This document shows, one piece after another, positions 1 through 7,836 of a stretch of DNA of 16,800 nt. Every line of letters starts with the position of its first letter. The first letter of the stretch is position 1. Source of the stretch: an uncultured Chitinophaga sp. (GTDB lineage Bacteria; Bacteroidota; Bacteroidia; Chitinophagales; Chitinophagaceae); assembly GCF_937874145.1 (NCBI RefSeq), contig NZ_CALNBI010000307.1, positions 1-16,800 of the forward strand, read 5' to 3'. A program made the position numbers and the translations under genes. Under the pieces are notes generated by a model. The model was given only the letters and a program-made list of their open reading frames with translations, was not told where the DNA came from and did no database searches.

Positions 1-1116
1 GAGATCTTCGCCAGCAAAATGCGCATCGGCACCCGGCAGTTCCGCTTCGAACCTGAAAAACGGAATATCCGCAAACTGGCGGTGCTCCACGGCACTGCGG
101 ATCTTGGCAGCCACTGGGTAACCGTTGTGGATGCATCGGCGCTCAAAGCTGGGCAGGACGTGACCCTCCGCCATAAAAGCGAAACCTTCACCCGCCGGTA
201 TTTTGCGCCGCAGGAGCTGCATAAGGACTGGACGCGCCTCTTCGGCAACAACGGCGGCATGAACATCCAGGAGATCCACACCATCGCCGAAGTCAAAGGC
301 AACCGCGTTCGCTTCGAAAACCCGCTGCATATCGCCATCGAGCCGGTAGACGGGCACGATTTCATCATCGAATCTTTCGACGCCCTGGAAGAATGCGGCA
401 TCGAAGGCATCCGTTTCACCGGCAACTGGAACAGCTATCCGGAAGAATTCGTCCATCATAAAGACAGCATCCACGATGCTGGCTGGTGCGCCGTGGCCAT
501 GGAATTCGTGAAGGATTCCTGGGTCCGCGATTGTGTGTTCGACCACTGGAACGAAGGCGTCTTCATCCGCGCGGGCTACCGCATCACGCTAACGGGCGTC
601 CGGTTCGGCGGGAAAGGCGGCCACAGCACGATCCATGCGCGTTCCGGCTACGGCGTGCTCATCAAAAACTGCGATTTCCTGTCGGGCCATCACGGTCCCG
701 GAACGGGTTATACCGGCGTGAATACCGTGGTTACATCCTGCCGCATGGCGGTGGATCAGAATATAGACAGCCATTCCGGCCAGCCCTACGCTACTTTGTT
801 CGACAATGTGCGCGGCGGCGTGTTCCGCAATATCGGCGGGCCGCAGCCAGGGTTCCCGCATCACGGCCGCGATCTCGTTTTCTGGAACTTCGAGCACCGC
901 TCCACCTGGGATTTTACGTATGATTTCTGGGATTTGCAGAAGCGGAAGAACCACACCTTCGCGCAGCCAGTTTTCGCCGGGTTCCAATCCGATAAAAAGA
1001 TCGCATTCAAAAACGAAGGCACGAACGACTCGCCGGGCAGGCCCGTGGAGCCCCGCAGCCTTTTTGACGCGCAGCTGGCACTGCGTTTGAAAGCCGCAGG
1101 CGTCGCCTCGAAATAA
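1..1116 (+). CDS. Right-handed beta-helix protein, DUF4955-like, 5'-truncated
   Basis: The reading frame is open from the first base of the window (E-I-F-A-S-K before the first Met at 19), so the true start is probably upstream and this is a C-terminal part. The visible residues repeat short strand-turn units with ladder-like Asn, Gly, Asp and Cys, for example SWVRDCVFDHWNEGVFIRAG and RSGYGVLIKNCDF, as expected for a right-handed parallel beta-helix. The motif QNIDSHSGQPYATLFDN and the many His and Trp residues resemble the DUF4955 group found in Bacteroidota polysaccharide-related proteins. In related proteins such folds bind or cleave polysaccharides, usually outside the cytoplasm, but I cannot name a substrate or catalytic residues. 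No signal peptide is visible because the N-terminus is missing. It ends just before a bidirectional terminator and faces an outer-membrane barrel gene. Fold assignment is fairly safe; the DUF4955 label is from memory of the family and less so. Confidence 0.7.
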   Translation, partial: EIFASKMRIGTRQFRFEPEKRNIRKLAVLHGTADLGSHWVTVVDASALKAGQDVTLRHKSETFTRRYFAPQELHKDWTRLFGNNGGMNIQEIHTIAEVKGNRVRFENPLHIAIEPVDGHDFIIESFDALEECGIEGIRFTGNWNSYPEEFVHHKDSIHDAGWCAVAMEFVKDSWVRDCVFDHWNEGVFIRAGYRITLTGVRFGGKGGHSTIHARSGYGVLIKNCDFLSGHHGPGTGYTGVNTVVTSCRMAVDQNIDSHSGQPYATLFDNVRGGVFRNIGGPQPGFPHHGRDLVFWNFEHRSTWDFTYDFWDLQKRKNHTFAQPVFAGFQSDKKIAFKNEGTNDSPGRPVEPRSLFDAQLALRLKAAGVASK

Positions 1117-1130
1117 AAAAGGCAGTTCCA

Positions 1131-1166
1131 AAAAAGAAGGCCGCCCGTACAACAGGCGGCCTTTTT
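1131..1166. terminator. Bidirectional intrinsic terminator between convergent genes
   Basis: A perfect 9-bp stem (AAGGCCGCC at 1137-1145, GGCGGCCTT at 1155-1163) encloses a 9-base loop. It is followed by a T-run on the plus strand (1162-1166) and preceded by an A-run (1131-1135) that becomes a U-tract on the minus strand. It sits between the stop codons of the beta-helix gene and the outer-membrane barrel gene and can serve both. Confidence 0.88.
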
Positions 1167-1185
1167 ATATTTCGGAATGGCGGAA

Positions 1186-4005
1186 TTACCACATCATCAT
1201 ATCCAGCCCGCGCCCGCCGTCGCGGCGGCGGCTGCTGCCGATCTTGGAGCCGAACTTGGCGAAATTGTAGGTGAAGGAAAGCATGAAATACTGCGCCACC
1301 ATGTCTGTCCGCGTATCGAAGGTGCCGAGTTCCGTTACCATACGGCGGATATTGGTGTTCTGGCGGAAAAGGTCGTATCCGTACAGCTTCACGTTGGCGG
1401 CCCGGTTCATGAACTCGTAGCCGATGGCGGCGCTGTATACGGCCACCCCTTTCTTGAAGCCCGGCGCGATGTTGGCGTTGTAGTTGTACGCCAGGTCGTT
1501 GTCGATGAAGAAATTTTTCGGCCAGTATAACGTGCCGCCCAGGTTGGCGCGCTGCGTGAAGTTGCTTGTTTTAACGCTGGTGCGGTTGTTGGTCACCTGG
1601 CTGTAGCTGGGGCGGTAGTTCATGGTCAGGTCCAGCAGTTCTTTCCAGGAGAAAGACGCGTTGATGTTGGGCCCCAGCATCAGGTTTTTGCTCACGTTCT
1701 TATGCACCGCCGTATCGCCGCGCACGTTGTTGATGTTGGAATAGTTGACGTTGTTGGCATAGCTGCCGAACGCACCGCCGTTCACGCGGTACTGGTAGTC
1801 TTTCTTTACTTTATTATAGCTCAGGTTGATATGCCCGTTGAAATTGTACACCCCGTTCACGTTGATCGTCTGCGTCACCTGGCTTCCGTCGCTGTTTACT
1901 TTGGTGTAGGTCGACATGCTGTTGCTCACCGGCCGGTACCCGATGTTGCTGAACATCCCGAATCCCTTGGGCGAAAACTTGTTATAGCCGATGTTGAACA
2001 TCTGCGAGAAGGTCGTTTTCAGGTCGGGGTTCCCCAGCCGGATATTGAGGGGGTTGCTGTTGTCCGGAACGGGTTGCAGCTGTTCTATAGTGGGCTGCAT
2101 GGTGTTGGCGTTGTAGTTGAACGACAACTGGCCTTTATTGGGCAGCGTGAACATGATGCGGGTGTTCGGGTTGAAGTTGGTCTGATCCTGCCGGAAATTT
2201 TCCTTCGTATACACATTGAGGTTCTCCAGGCTGTTGAAAAGGACGCCGCCGCCTACGGTGGCGTTGATGGTCTTTTTCTTGTTGCTGAACTGGAAGTTGA
2301 CGGTAGGGGAGTGCGTGGATTGTTTGTTGTTGAAACGGTTGGAATAGAGGCTGTCGAATTCACTGTATCCTTTTTCCAGTTCATCGAAGTTAAACGTTTC
2401 CCGGCTGGAATTATTCTGGCCGAACCGGAAGCTGTACCCGAAATTCAGGCGCCAGCGCTCGCTTAACGGCTCAACGTACGTAATGCCGATATCATAATTC
2501 TCGTTCCTGCCGGAAGTGATGCTGCGCTGATCGAGCACGCTGGTGGAATCCAGGAGGTTGTTGACGAAGAACTGCTGGTCGGAATAGTTGAACGCATTGC
2601 CATTGTTGATACCGTAATCGCCATGGAGCCGCAGGCTGATGCTCCTGCCTTTTTTATTGAGCGTGCGCATGGCGTGCACATCCACCGCAAAGGAGTTCTG
2701 GTCGCCTTTTGATATGTTCCGGCCGTTCCGTTCGTTCGCTTTGTCGTCCAGGTCGCGGTAAGTTTCCTCTTCGCTGGTGCTGTTGGAGCTTTGCCGGGTA
2801 TTCGTGAACCGGGGCGCCACGCTCAAAATGGTCATGGAATCCAGCTGGTATTCCATATTCATGCTGATGTTGTGCGACTGGTTGCGGCCATATCCACCCC
2901 GGTTGCCGAGCACGCTGCGGCCATCGTTGTACCGGTTTTCGGAGATCGTGTTGAATTTGGAATGGGTGTTGTTGAACTGGTAACTCGAGCTGGCTTTAAG
3001 GTCTTTAGACCATTCGTCGTTATAGTTCAGCCCTACCATGGAGCCCGTGCGGATACCCTCGCCACCGCCGCCGAAGCTGATGCCGTTGACGCTCATGCCC
3101 CCACCGCCGGAAGAGATCGTCATGCCGCCGCCGCGCATGGGTGCGGCAGCCATCACCTCGTTCACGGTAAAGCCCATTTTGTTCAGGTTGTTGGAAGATC
3201 CGATCACGCTGATCTGCCGCGGGCCGTCAAAGAAGCTCAGCATCCCGCTGGCGTCGTACCGCTCATCGGTACCGTATCCGCCGGTGATCCTGCCAAACAA
3301 ACCTTTCTTTTTATCGGGTTTGAGGGTGAAGTTGATGGTCTTGTCTTCCCCATCCTTTTCGATCCCCATTTTCGACTCTATTTTCGTTTTGGTATCGGAT
3401 ACCTGGACTTTATCGATGATGTGGGTAGGGAGGTTCTTCAGGGCGATCTTGGAATCTCCGCCGAAGAAGTCCCGCCCGTCGACCATGATCCGCGACACCG
3501 GTTTGCCGTTCACGGTGATCTTCCCGTCCTGGTCAACGTCCACGCCCGGAAGCTTTTTCAGCAATTCTTCCACCACGGCGTTGGGCCGGGTCTTGAATGC
3601 GTCTGCATTAAACTCTATCGTGTCTTTCCGGATGGTAATGGGCGGGCGGTTCCCTGCCACTTCGACCACGCCCAGTTCGCGGGGCGCCGGGGCCAGGGTG
3701 ATACGCCCGAGGTCGGAACGGTCGGCGCCAATGGTCTGGATCCAGGTGCGGTAACCGGTGTAGGACACCAGTACGCGTACCGGTTTGCCGGCCGGGAGCC
3801 CCGTTAAACGGAAAGCCCCCTTTTTATCGGTGAGGGTGTAAGTGATCAGGCTGCTGTCTTTCGGGTCCTGGGCGGTGATAGTCGCCATTTCCAACAACTC
3901 GCTGCTGGTGGAATCGGCCACGGCGCCTTTGATTTCGGTACGCTGCTGGGCTACAGCAGTGAAACAAAACAAACAGAGGAATACTACAATTGCATTACGG
4001 TACAT
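1186..4005 (-). CDS. Outer-membrane beta-barrel protein (TonB-receptor-like) with carboxypeptidase-regulatory domain
   Basis: The 939-residue product starts with a signal peptide (about 1-20, ending AVAQQ). A carboxypeptidase-regulatory-like beta-sandwich follows at about 22-110 (EIKGAVAD, KKGAFRLTGLPAGKPVRV, SYTGYRTW). Next is a plug-like region at about 120-230 (VEELLKKLPGVDVDQDGKI, VDGRDFFGGD, LPTHIIDKVQVSD). The rest is a long barrel of alternating aromatic strands, ending with an aromatic strand (YFMLSFTYNFAKF) and a short Arg/Gly/Met-rich tail. This is the architecture of the Bacteroidota outer-membrane beta-barrel family (OMP_b-brl type), related to SusC/TonB receptors. Such proteins sit in the outer membrane; ligand and TonB dependence are not shown here. 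There is a glycine-rich stretch around residues 290-320, and no SusD-like partner is next to it. The start is the ATG directly before the signal peptide. A terminator separates it from gcvP upstream, so it is probably transcribed alone. Confidence 0.88.
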   Translation of the reverse strand: MYRNAIVVFLCLFCFTAVAQQRTEIKGAVADSTSSELLEMATITAQDPKDSSLITYTLTDKKGAFRLTGLPAGKPVRVLVSYTGYRTWIQTIGADRSDLGRITLAPAPRELGVVEVAGNRPPITIRKDTIEFNADAFKTRPNAVVEELLKKLPGVDVDQDGKITVNGKPVSRIMVDGRDFFGGDSKIALKNLPTHIIDKVQVSDTKTKIESKMGIEKDGEDKTINFTLKPDKKKGLFGRITGGYGTDERYDASGMLSFFDGPRQISVIGSSNNLNKMGFTVNEVMAAAPMRGGGMTISSGGGGMSVNGISFGGGGEGIRTGSMVGLNYNDEWSKDLKASSSYQFNNTHSKFNTISENRYNDGRSVLGNRGGYGRNQSHNISMNMEYQLDSMTILSVAPRFTNTRQSSNSTSEEETYRDLDDKANERNGRNISKGDQNSFAVDVHAMRTLNKKGRSISLRLHGDYGINNGNAFNYSDQQFFVNNLLDSTSVLDQRSITSGRNENYDIGITYVEPLSERWRLNFGYSFRFGQNNSSRETFNFDELEKGYSEFDSLYSNRFNNKQSTHSPTVNFQFSNKKKTINATVGGGVLFNSLENLNVYTKENFRQDQTNFNPNTRIMFTLPNKGQLSFNYNANTMQPTIEQLQPVPDNSNPLNIRLGNPDLKTTFSQMFNIGYNKFSPKGFGMFSNIGYRPVSNSMSTYTKVNSDGSQVTQTINVNGVYNFNGHINLSYNKVKKDYQYRVNGGAFGSYANNVNYSNINNVRGDTAVHKNVSKNLMLGPNINASFSWKELLDLTMNYRPSYSQVTNNRTSVKTSNFTQRANLGGTLYWPKNFFIDNDLAYNYNANIAPGFKKGVAVYSAAIGYEFMNRAANVKLYGYDLFRQNTNIRRMVTELGTFDTRTDMVAQYFMLSFTYNFAKFGSKIGSSRRRDGGRGLDMMMW

Positions 4006-4033
4006 GGAGATAAAGTGGTTTCGGATAGCAAAT

Positions 4034-4048
4034 TACGAAAGTTTCGTA
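4034..4048. promoter_or_regulatory. 15-base palindrome upstream of outer-membrane barrel gene
   Basis: TACGAAA-G-TTTCGTA is a perfect inverted repeat around one central base, 28-42 bases upstream of the ATG of the minus-strand barrel gene. Size and position fit a dimeric repressor or activator site, but I do not recognise the regulator. The rest of the 277-base gap (4006-4282) is AT-rich, has no exact TAnnTTTG motif for the barrel gene, and otherwise holds only the gcvP terminator. Confidence 0.35.
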
Positions 4049-4223
4049 GATAAACGAATTGAATAGTTAAAAGATGCATGAACGGAAAAAATCCACACGC
4101 AAACGGTTGAAATTATTAAGAGGAATACTGGCATAATGTTACAAGTTGTTGGTTGATAAATAAATAGGTTGATCGGGCCAGAAATATCGGCAACCGGCTT
4201 GCATACAATAGGCACGCCAACAC

Positions 4224-4255
4224 AAAAAAAGGGTGACTACTAATAGTCACCCTTT
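4224..4255 (-). terminator. Intrinsic terminator of gcvP
   Basis: A perfect 12-bp stem (AAAGGGTGACTA at 4228-4239, pairing with TAGTCACCCTTT at 4244-4255) has a 4-base loop. On the minus strand it is followed by a run of seven T (the A-run 4224-4230). It lies 28 bases past the gcvP stop codon and separates gcvP from the downstream barrel gene. Confidence 0.9.
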
Positions 4256-4282
4256 CGTTATGCTTCGTTGGAAGTCTGAAGA

Positions 4283-7159
4283 TTATGCTTCGGCTTCTGC
4301 GTATGCGCTGGTAGGTTCGCAGGTGCAGATGAGGTTGCGGTCGCCGAAAGTGTTGTTCACGCGCGAAACGGAGGGCCAGAATTTGCTGGTTTTCACGTAT
4401 TCCAGCGGGAAGGCTGCCTGCTGGCGGCCGTAGGGGCGCGTCCATTCGTCGGCGGTGATCACGGCCTGGGTGTGCGGAGCGTTTTTCAGCACGTTGTTGG
4501 CCTTGTCTGCCTTGCCGTCTTCCACCGCGCGGATTTCTTCGCGGATAGACAGCAGGGCGTCGCAGAAGCGGTCCAGTTCGGCTTTGTCTTCGCTTTCCGT
4601 AGGCTCGATCATGATAGTGCCCGGAACCGGGAAGCTCATGGTAGGAGCGTGGAAGCCGTAGTCCATCAGGCGTTTGGCCACATCTTCCGCTTCAACGCCT
4701 GCAGTGGCTTTGAAGGGGCGAAGGTCCACGATGAACTCGTGGGCGCAGGTGCCGCTAACACCGGTGTACAGGATGTCGTACGCGTTTTCGAGCCTTGCCT
4801 TCATGTAGTTGGCGTTGAGGATCGCGTATTCCGTAGCGTTCTTAACACCGGTACGGCCCAGGAGGCGGATGTAGGCGTAAGAGATCAGCAGGATGGATGC
4901 GCTGCCGAAAGGAGCGGCGGAAACCGCGTGCGCCTGTTTGCTGCCGTTGGTCTGCAGGTCAACGTGACCGGGCAGGAACGGTGCGAGGTGCTTCGCCACG
5001 CAGATGGGGCCCATGCCGGGGCCGCCGCCGCCGTGCGGGATGGCGAAGGTCTTATGCAGGTTCAGGTGGCAAACGTCGGCTCCGATGAGGCCGGGGGCGG
5101 TGAGGCCCACCTGTGCGTTCATGTTGGCGCCGTCCATATATACCTGTCCGCCGTTGTCGTGGATGATCTGGCAAGCCTCTTTCACACCTTCTTCGTACAC
5201 GCCGTAGGTGGAAGGGTAAGTGATCATGACACCGGCGAGGTTGTCTTTATGTTGTTCCGCTTTGGCTTTCAGGTCGGCGATATCGATGTATCCGTTCTCA
5301 AGCGCTTTCACGATCACTACCTTATAACCGGCCATAACGGCGGAAGCGGGGTTGGTGCCGTGTGCGGAGATGGGGATCAGGATGATATTGCGGTGCGATT
5401 CGCCACGGCTTTCGTGGTAATTGCGGATGGCGAGCAAACCGGCGTATTCGCCCTGTGCGCCGGAGTTGGGCTGCAGGGAGCACGCGTCGAAAGCAGTGAT
5501 TTTGCAGAGGTAGTCGCTCAGTTCCTGTACGATCTGCAGGTATCCGCCTGCCTGATCGGCGGGGGCGAAGGGGTGCATTTTGCTCCAGTGGCTCCAGCTC
5601 AGGGGGATCATTTCGGTGGCTGCGTTCAGTTTCATGGTGCAGGAACCGAGGGAGATCATGGAAGTGTTGAGCGACAGGTCTTTATTTTCCAGCCATTTGA
5701 TGTAGCGCATCATTTCCGTTTCGCTGTGGTGGCTGTTGAAGACCGGGTGCAGCAGGAAGGGGCTGGTGCGCTGGAGATCGGCGGGGATACCGCTGGCGGC
5801 GCTTTCCACTTCGGCTTCGGTCACCTGGCCGGCGTTGAATACGGCGAGGATGGCGTTCACATCAGCCACAGACGTGGTTTCGTCGATGGAGATGCCCACC
5901 TGGGTGTTGGAAACCTTGCGGAAGTTGATGCCTGCGGACTGTGCTTTCGCGTGGATGGCAGGTGCGTCGGTTACGGAAAGGGTAAGGGTATCGAAGTGCC
6001 CGTTATTCACGGCCTGAACGCCTGCCGCAGCCAGTTTGGCTTTCAGCGCGGAGGCCAGCAGGGTGGCTTTCAGGGCGATGTTTTTCAGTCCTTCCGGTCC
6101 GTGGAACACGGCGTACATGGCGGCCATGTTGGCGAGGAGGGCCTGCGCGGTACAGATATTGGAAGTTGCTTTTTCGCGTTTGATGTGCTGCTCGCGGGTC
6201 TGGAGCGCCATGCGGAGGGCGCGCTGGTTTTGCGCGTCGATGCTCACACCGATGATACGGCCGGGAAGGGCGCGTTTGAACTCATCCTTGGTAGAGAAAA
6301 AAGCCGCGTGCGGGCCGCCGAAGCCCAAAGGAACGCCGAAGCGCTGCGCGCTGCCCAGCGCCGCGTCCGCACCCAGCTCGCCCGGAGGCGTGAGGAGCGT
6401 CAGCGCCAGCAGGTCGGTTGCCATGGCCACGTAAGCGCCTGTAGCATGCACGGAGTCGATGAAAGTGCGGTAGTCGGCCACGGTGCCCTCGGCGCCGGGG
6501 TACTGCACCAACGCGCCGAAGAACGATTCGTCGATGGTTACGGTTTCGTAGTTACCGAAAACCACTTCGATCTGCAGCGGTGTGGCGCGGGTCAGCACCA
6601 CGTCTTTGGTCTGCGGCATCACGCGCTCGTCCACGAAGAACTTGCCGCGGCTGATATGATCATGGTCTTTGTTCAAGGCGTTGAAGAACATCGTCATCGC
6701 TTCCGCTGCGGCGGTAGATTCGTCGAGCAGCGAGGCGTTGGCAATGGGGAGACCGGTGAGGTCGCTCACCATGGTCTGGAAGTTCAGGAGGCTTTCCAGG
6801 CGCCCCTGGCTGATTTCAGCCTGGTACGGCGTGTACTGGGTATACCATCCCGGATTCTCGAATATGTTGCGCAAAATCACGCTGGGCGTGATCGTGTCGT
6901 AATAACCCTGGCCGATGTAATTCTTGAATACTTTATTCTTCAGCGAAATATCCTTCAGCATGCCCAGGTATTCGTGCTCGCTCATCCCTTCGGGAATAGC
7001 CAGCTCGTGCTGCATCCGGATAGAGGCGGGCACCGTTTTGCCCGTCAGTTCATCCAACGATCCGATTCCGATCTTTTCGAGCATGGCGCGGGTTTCCGCA
7101 TCATTGGGCCCGATGTGGCGGCCAATGAATGCATGCTTGAATGTATTCAATAAATTCAT
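4283..7159 (-). CDS. gcvP: Glycine dehydrogenase (decarboxylating), P-protein of the glycine cleavage system
   Basis: At 958 residues this is the full-length single-chain P-protein, in which the two subunits found separately in some bacteria are fused. It decarboxylates glycine with pyridoxal phosphate and passes the aminomethyl group to the lipoyl arm of the H-protein. The start IGRHIGPND is typical. The N-terminal half carries YTPYQAEISQGRLESLLNFQ, and the C-terminal half (from about residue 450) carries LGSCTMKLNAATEM, HGTNPASA and the cofactor site LNLHKTFAIPHGGGGPG, in which Lys703 should form the Schiff base. No frameshift or missing motif is seen. The T- and H-protein genes are not in this window. 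Promoter and terminator flank it closely, so it is probably monocistronic, and the inferred leader of about 25 bases is too short for a glycine riboswitch. Confidence 0.97.
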   Translation of the reverse strand: MNLLNTFKHAFIGRHIGPNDAETRAMLEKIGIGSLDELTGKTVPASIRMQHELAIPEGMSEHEYLGMLKDISLKNKVFKNYIGQGYYDTITPSVILRNIFENPGWYTQYTPYQAEISQGRLESLLNFQTMVSDLTGLPIANASLLDESTAAAEAMTMFFNALNKDHDHISRGKFFVDERVMPQTKDVVLTRATPLQIEVVFGNYETVTIDESFFGALVQYPGAEGTVADYRTFIDSVHATGAYVAMATDLLALTLLTPPGELGADAALGSAQRFGVPLGFGGPHAAFFSTKDEFKRALPGRIIGVSIDAQNQRALRMALQTREQHIKREKATSNICTAQALLANMAAMYAVFHGPEGLKNIALKATLLASALKAKLAAAGVQAVNNGHFDTLTLSVTDAPAIHAKAQSAGINFRKVSNTQVGISIDETTSVADVNAILAVFNAGQVTEAEVESAASGIPADLQRTSPFLLHPVFNSHHSETEMMRYIKWLENKDLSLNTSMISLGSCTMKLNAATEMIPLSWSHWSKMHPFAPADQAGGYLQIVQELSDYLCKITAFDACSLQPNSGAQGEYAGLLAIRNYHESRGESHRNIILIPISAHGTNPASAVMAGYKVVIVKALENGYIDIADLKAKAEQHKDNLAGVMITYPSTYGVYEEGVKEACQIIHDNGGQVYMDGANMNAQVGLTAPGLIGADVCHLNLHKTFAIPHGGGGPGMGPICVAKHLAPFLPGHVDLQTNGSKQAHAVSAAPFGSASILLISYAYIRLLGRTGVKNATEYAILNANYMKARLENAYDILYTGVSGTCAHEFIVDLRPFKATAGVEAEDVAKRLMDYGFHAPTMSFPVPGTIMIEPTESEDKAELDRFCDALLSIREEIRAVEDGKADKANNVLKNAPHTQAVITADEWTRPYGRQQAAFPLEYVKTSKFWPSVSRVNNTFGDRNLICTCEPTSAYAEAEA

Positions 7160-7190
7160 GATGTAAGCAGGTATTAATTGAAAGAATGCG

Positions 7191-7221
7191 CAAAGCTATG
7201 ATGTTTTTCCACAATGGCCAA
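7191..7221 (-). promoter_or_regulatory. Bacteroidota-type promoter of gcvP
   Basis: On the minus strand TTG (7221-7219), a 20-base spacer and TAGCTTTG (7198-7191) match the Bacteroidota consensus TTG-N19-21-TAnnTTTG exactly. Transcription would begin near 7185, about 25 bases before the gcvP ATG. Confidence 0.75.
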
Positions 7222-7311
7222 AATACCCGGCCTACAGGGGATATAGGCTTGATATTCGCCGTCCTTTCCAGGCGCGGTTTGTCATGGAATTTTCATAACG
7301 CGGGATTATCC

Positions 7312-7319
7312 TATTTTTG
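7312..7319 (+). promoter_or_regulatory. Promoter -7 element of the YkgJ-family gene
   Basis: TATTTTTG matches TAnnTTTG exactly. No TTG lies at the expected -33 spacing. The predicted start of transcription (about 7324-7326) falls just before the ATG at 7335, giving a leader of roughly ten bases and arguing against an upstream TTG start at 7317. Confidence 0.5.
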
Positions 7320-7334
7320 CATCAAATAGTGAAA

Positions 7335-7826
7335 ATGTCAGTCAGCCTCACCGATTGGGAGAAAAAAGCAAAGGAAGCGCAGAAAGCCAACAAACAATTC
7401 CTCCAGAAAATGCAGAACCGCAAAGGGAAAGGCGTTGAAAAACACCTGCCGGAACTGCACGACGAGGCGTTTGCGCAAATCGACTGCCTCCAATGCGCCG
7501 GCTGCTGCAAAACTATCTCCCCCCGCTTCAAAACCCCCGACATCAAGCGCATCTCCAAACACCTCGGCCTCCGCGAAAGCGTGTTCATCGAAACGTACCT
7601 GCGGCTCGACGAAGACGGCGACTACGTCGTGAAGCGCAGCCCCTGCCCCTTCCTCGGCGCCGATAATTACTGCGGCATTTACGACGTGCGTCCCGGCGAC
7701 TGCCACAACTATCCCTACACCGACAGCTACGAATTCTTCAAACGCCCCAACACCACGCTGCTGAACAGCACGATCTGCCCGGCCGTGTATTACGTGCTGG
7801 AACGGTTGAAATCCATCATTAAATAA
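7335..7826 (+). CDS. YkgJ-family cysteine-cluster protein (CxxCxxCC)
   Basis: The product (163 residues from the ATG at 7335) has a basic, helical N-terminus (about 1-40). The cluster CLQCAGCC follows at residues 51-58, with further Cys at 104 (SPCPFL), 113 (YCGIY), 123 (GDCHNYP) and 148. This spacing is typical of the YkgJ/UPF0153 zinc- or iron-chelating family, which is soluble and cytoplasmic; the biological role is not known and some members are linked to metal handling. The frame could be extended to a TTG at 7317 or a GTG at 7329, but the -7 promoter motif overlaps the first of these, so the ATG is preferred. It converges on the MFS gene with only ten bases between the stop codons and no terminator hairpin there. 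Confidence 0.87.
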   Translation: MSVSLTDWEKKAKEAQKANKQFLQKMQNRKGKGVEKHLPELHDEAFAQIDCLQCAGCCKTISPRFKTPDIKRISKHLGLRESVFIETYLRLDEDGDYVVKRSPCPFLGADNYCGIYDVRPGDCHNYPYTDSYEFFKRPNTTLLNSTICPAVYYVLERLKSIIK

Positions 7827-7836
7827 GAAGAAGAAA

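Noticed and set aside
3040..3140. Glycine-rich insertion (GGGG blocks, residues about 290-320) in the outer-membrane barrel
   Set aside because: Low-complexity Gly/Met loops at this position are usual in this Bacteroidota barrel family as I recall it, so I do not treat it as special.
4472..7153. An 893-residue open frame antisense to gcvP
   Set aside because: It mirrors gcvP in the complementary frame, is rich in His, Val, Gly and Arg as antisense frames of GC-rich genes are, and matches no family. Long antisense frames elsewhere (2791-3807, 8065-9222, 10493-11692, 14073-15128) have the same cause.
7160..7334. Possible glycine riboswitch before gcvP
   Set aside because: The predicted leader is only about 25 bases and I see no tandem-aptamer structure; an exact TTG-N20-TAnnTTTG promoter explains the gap.
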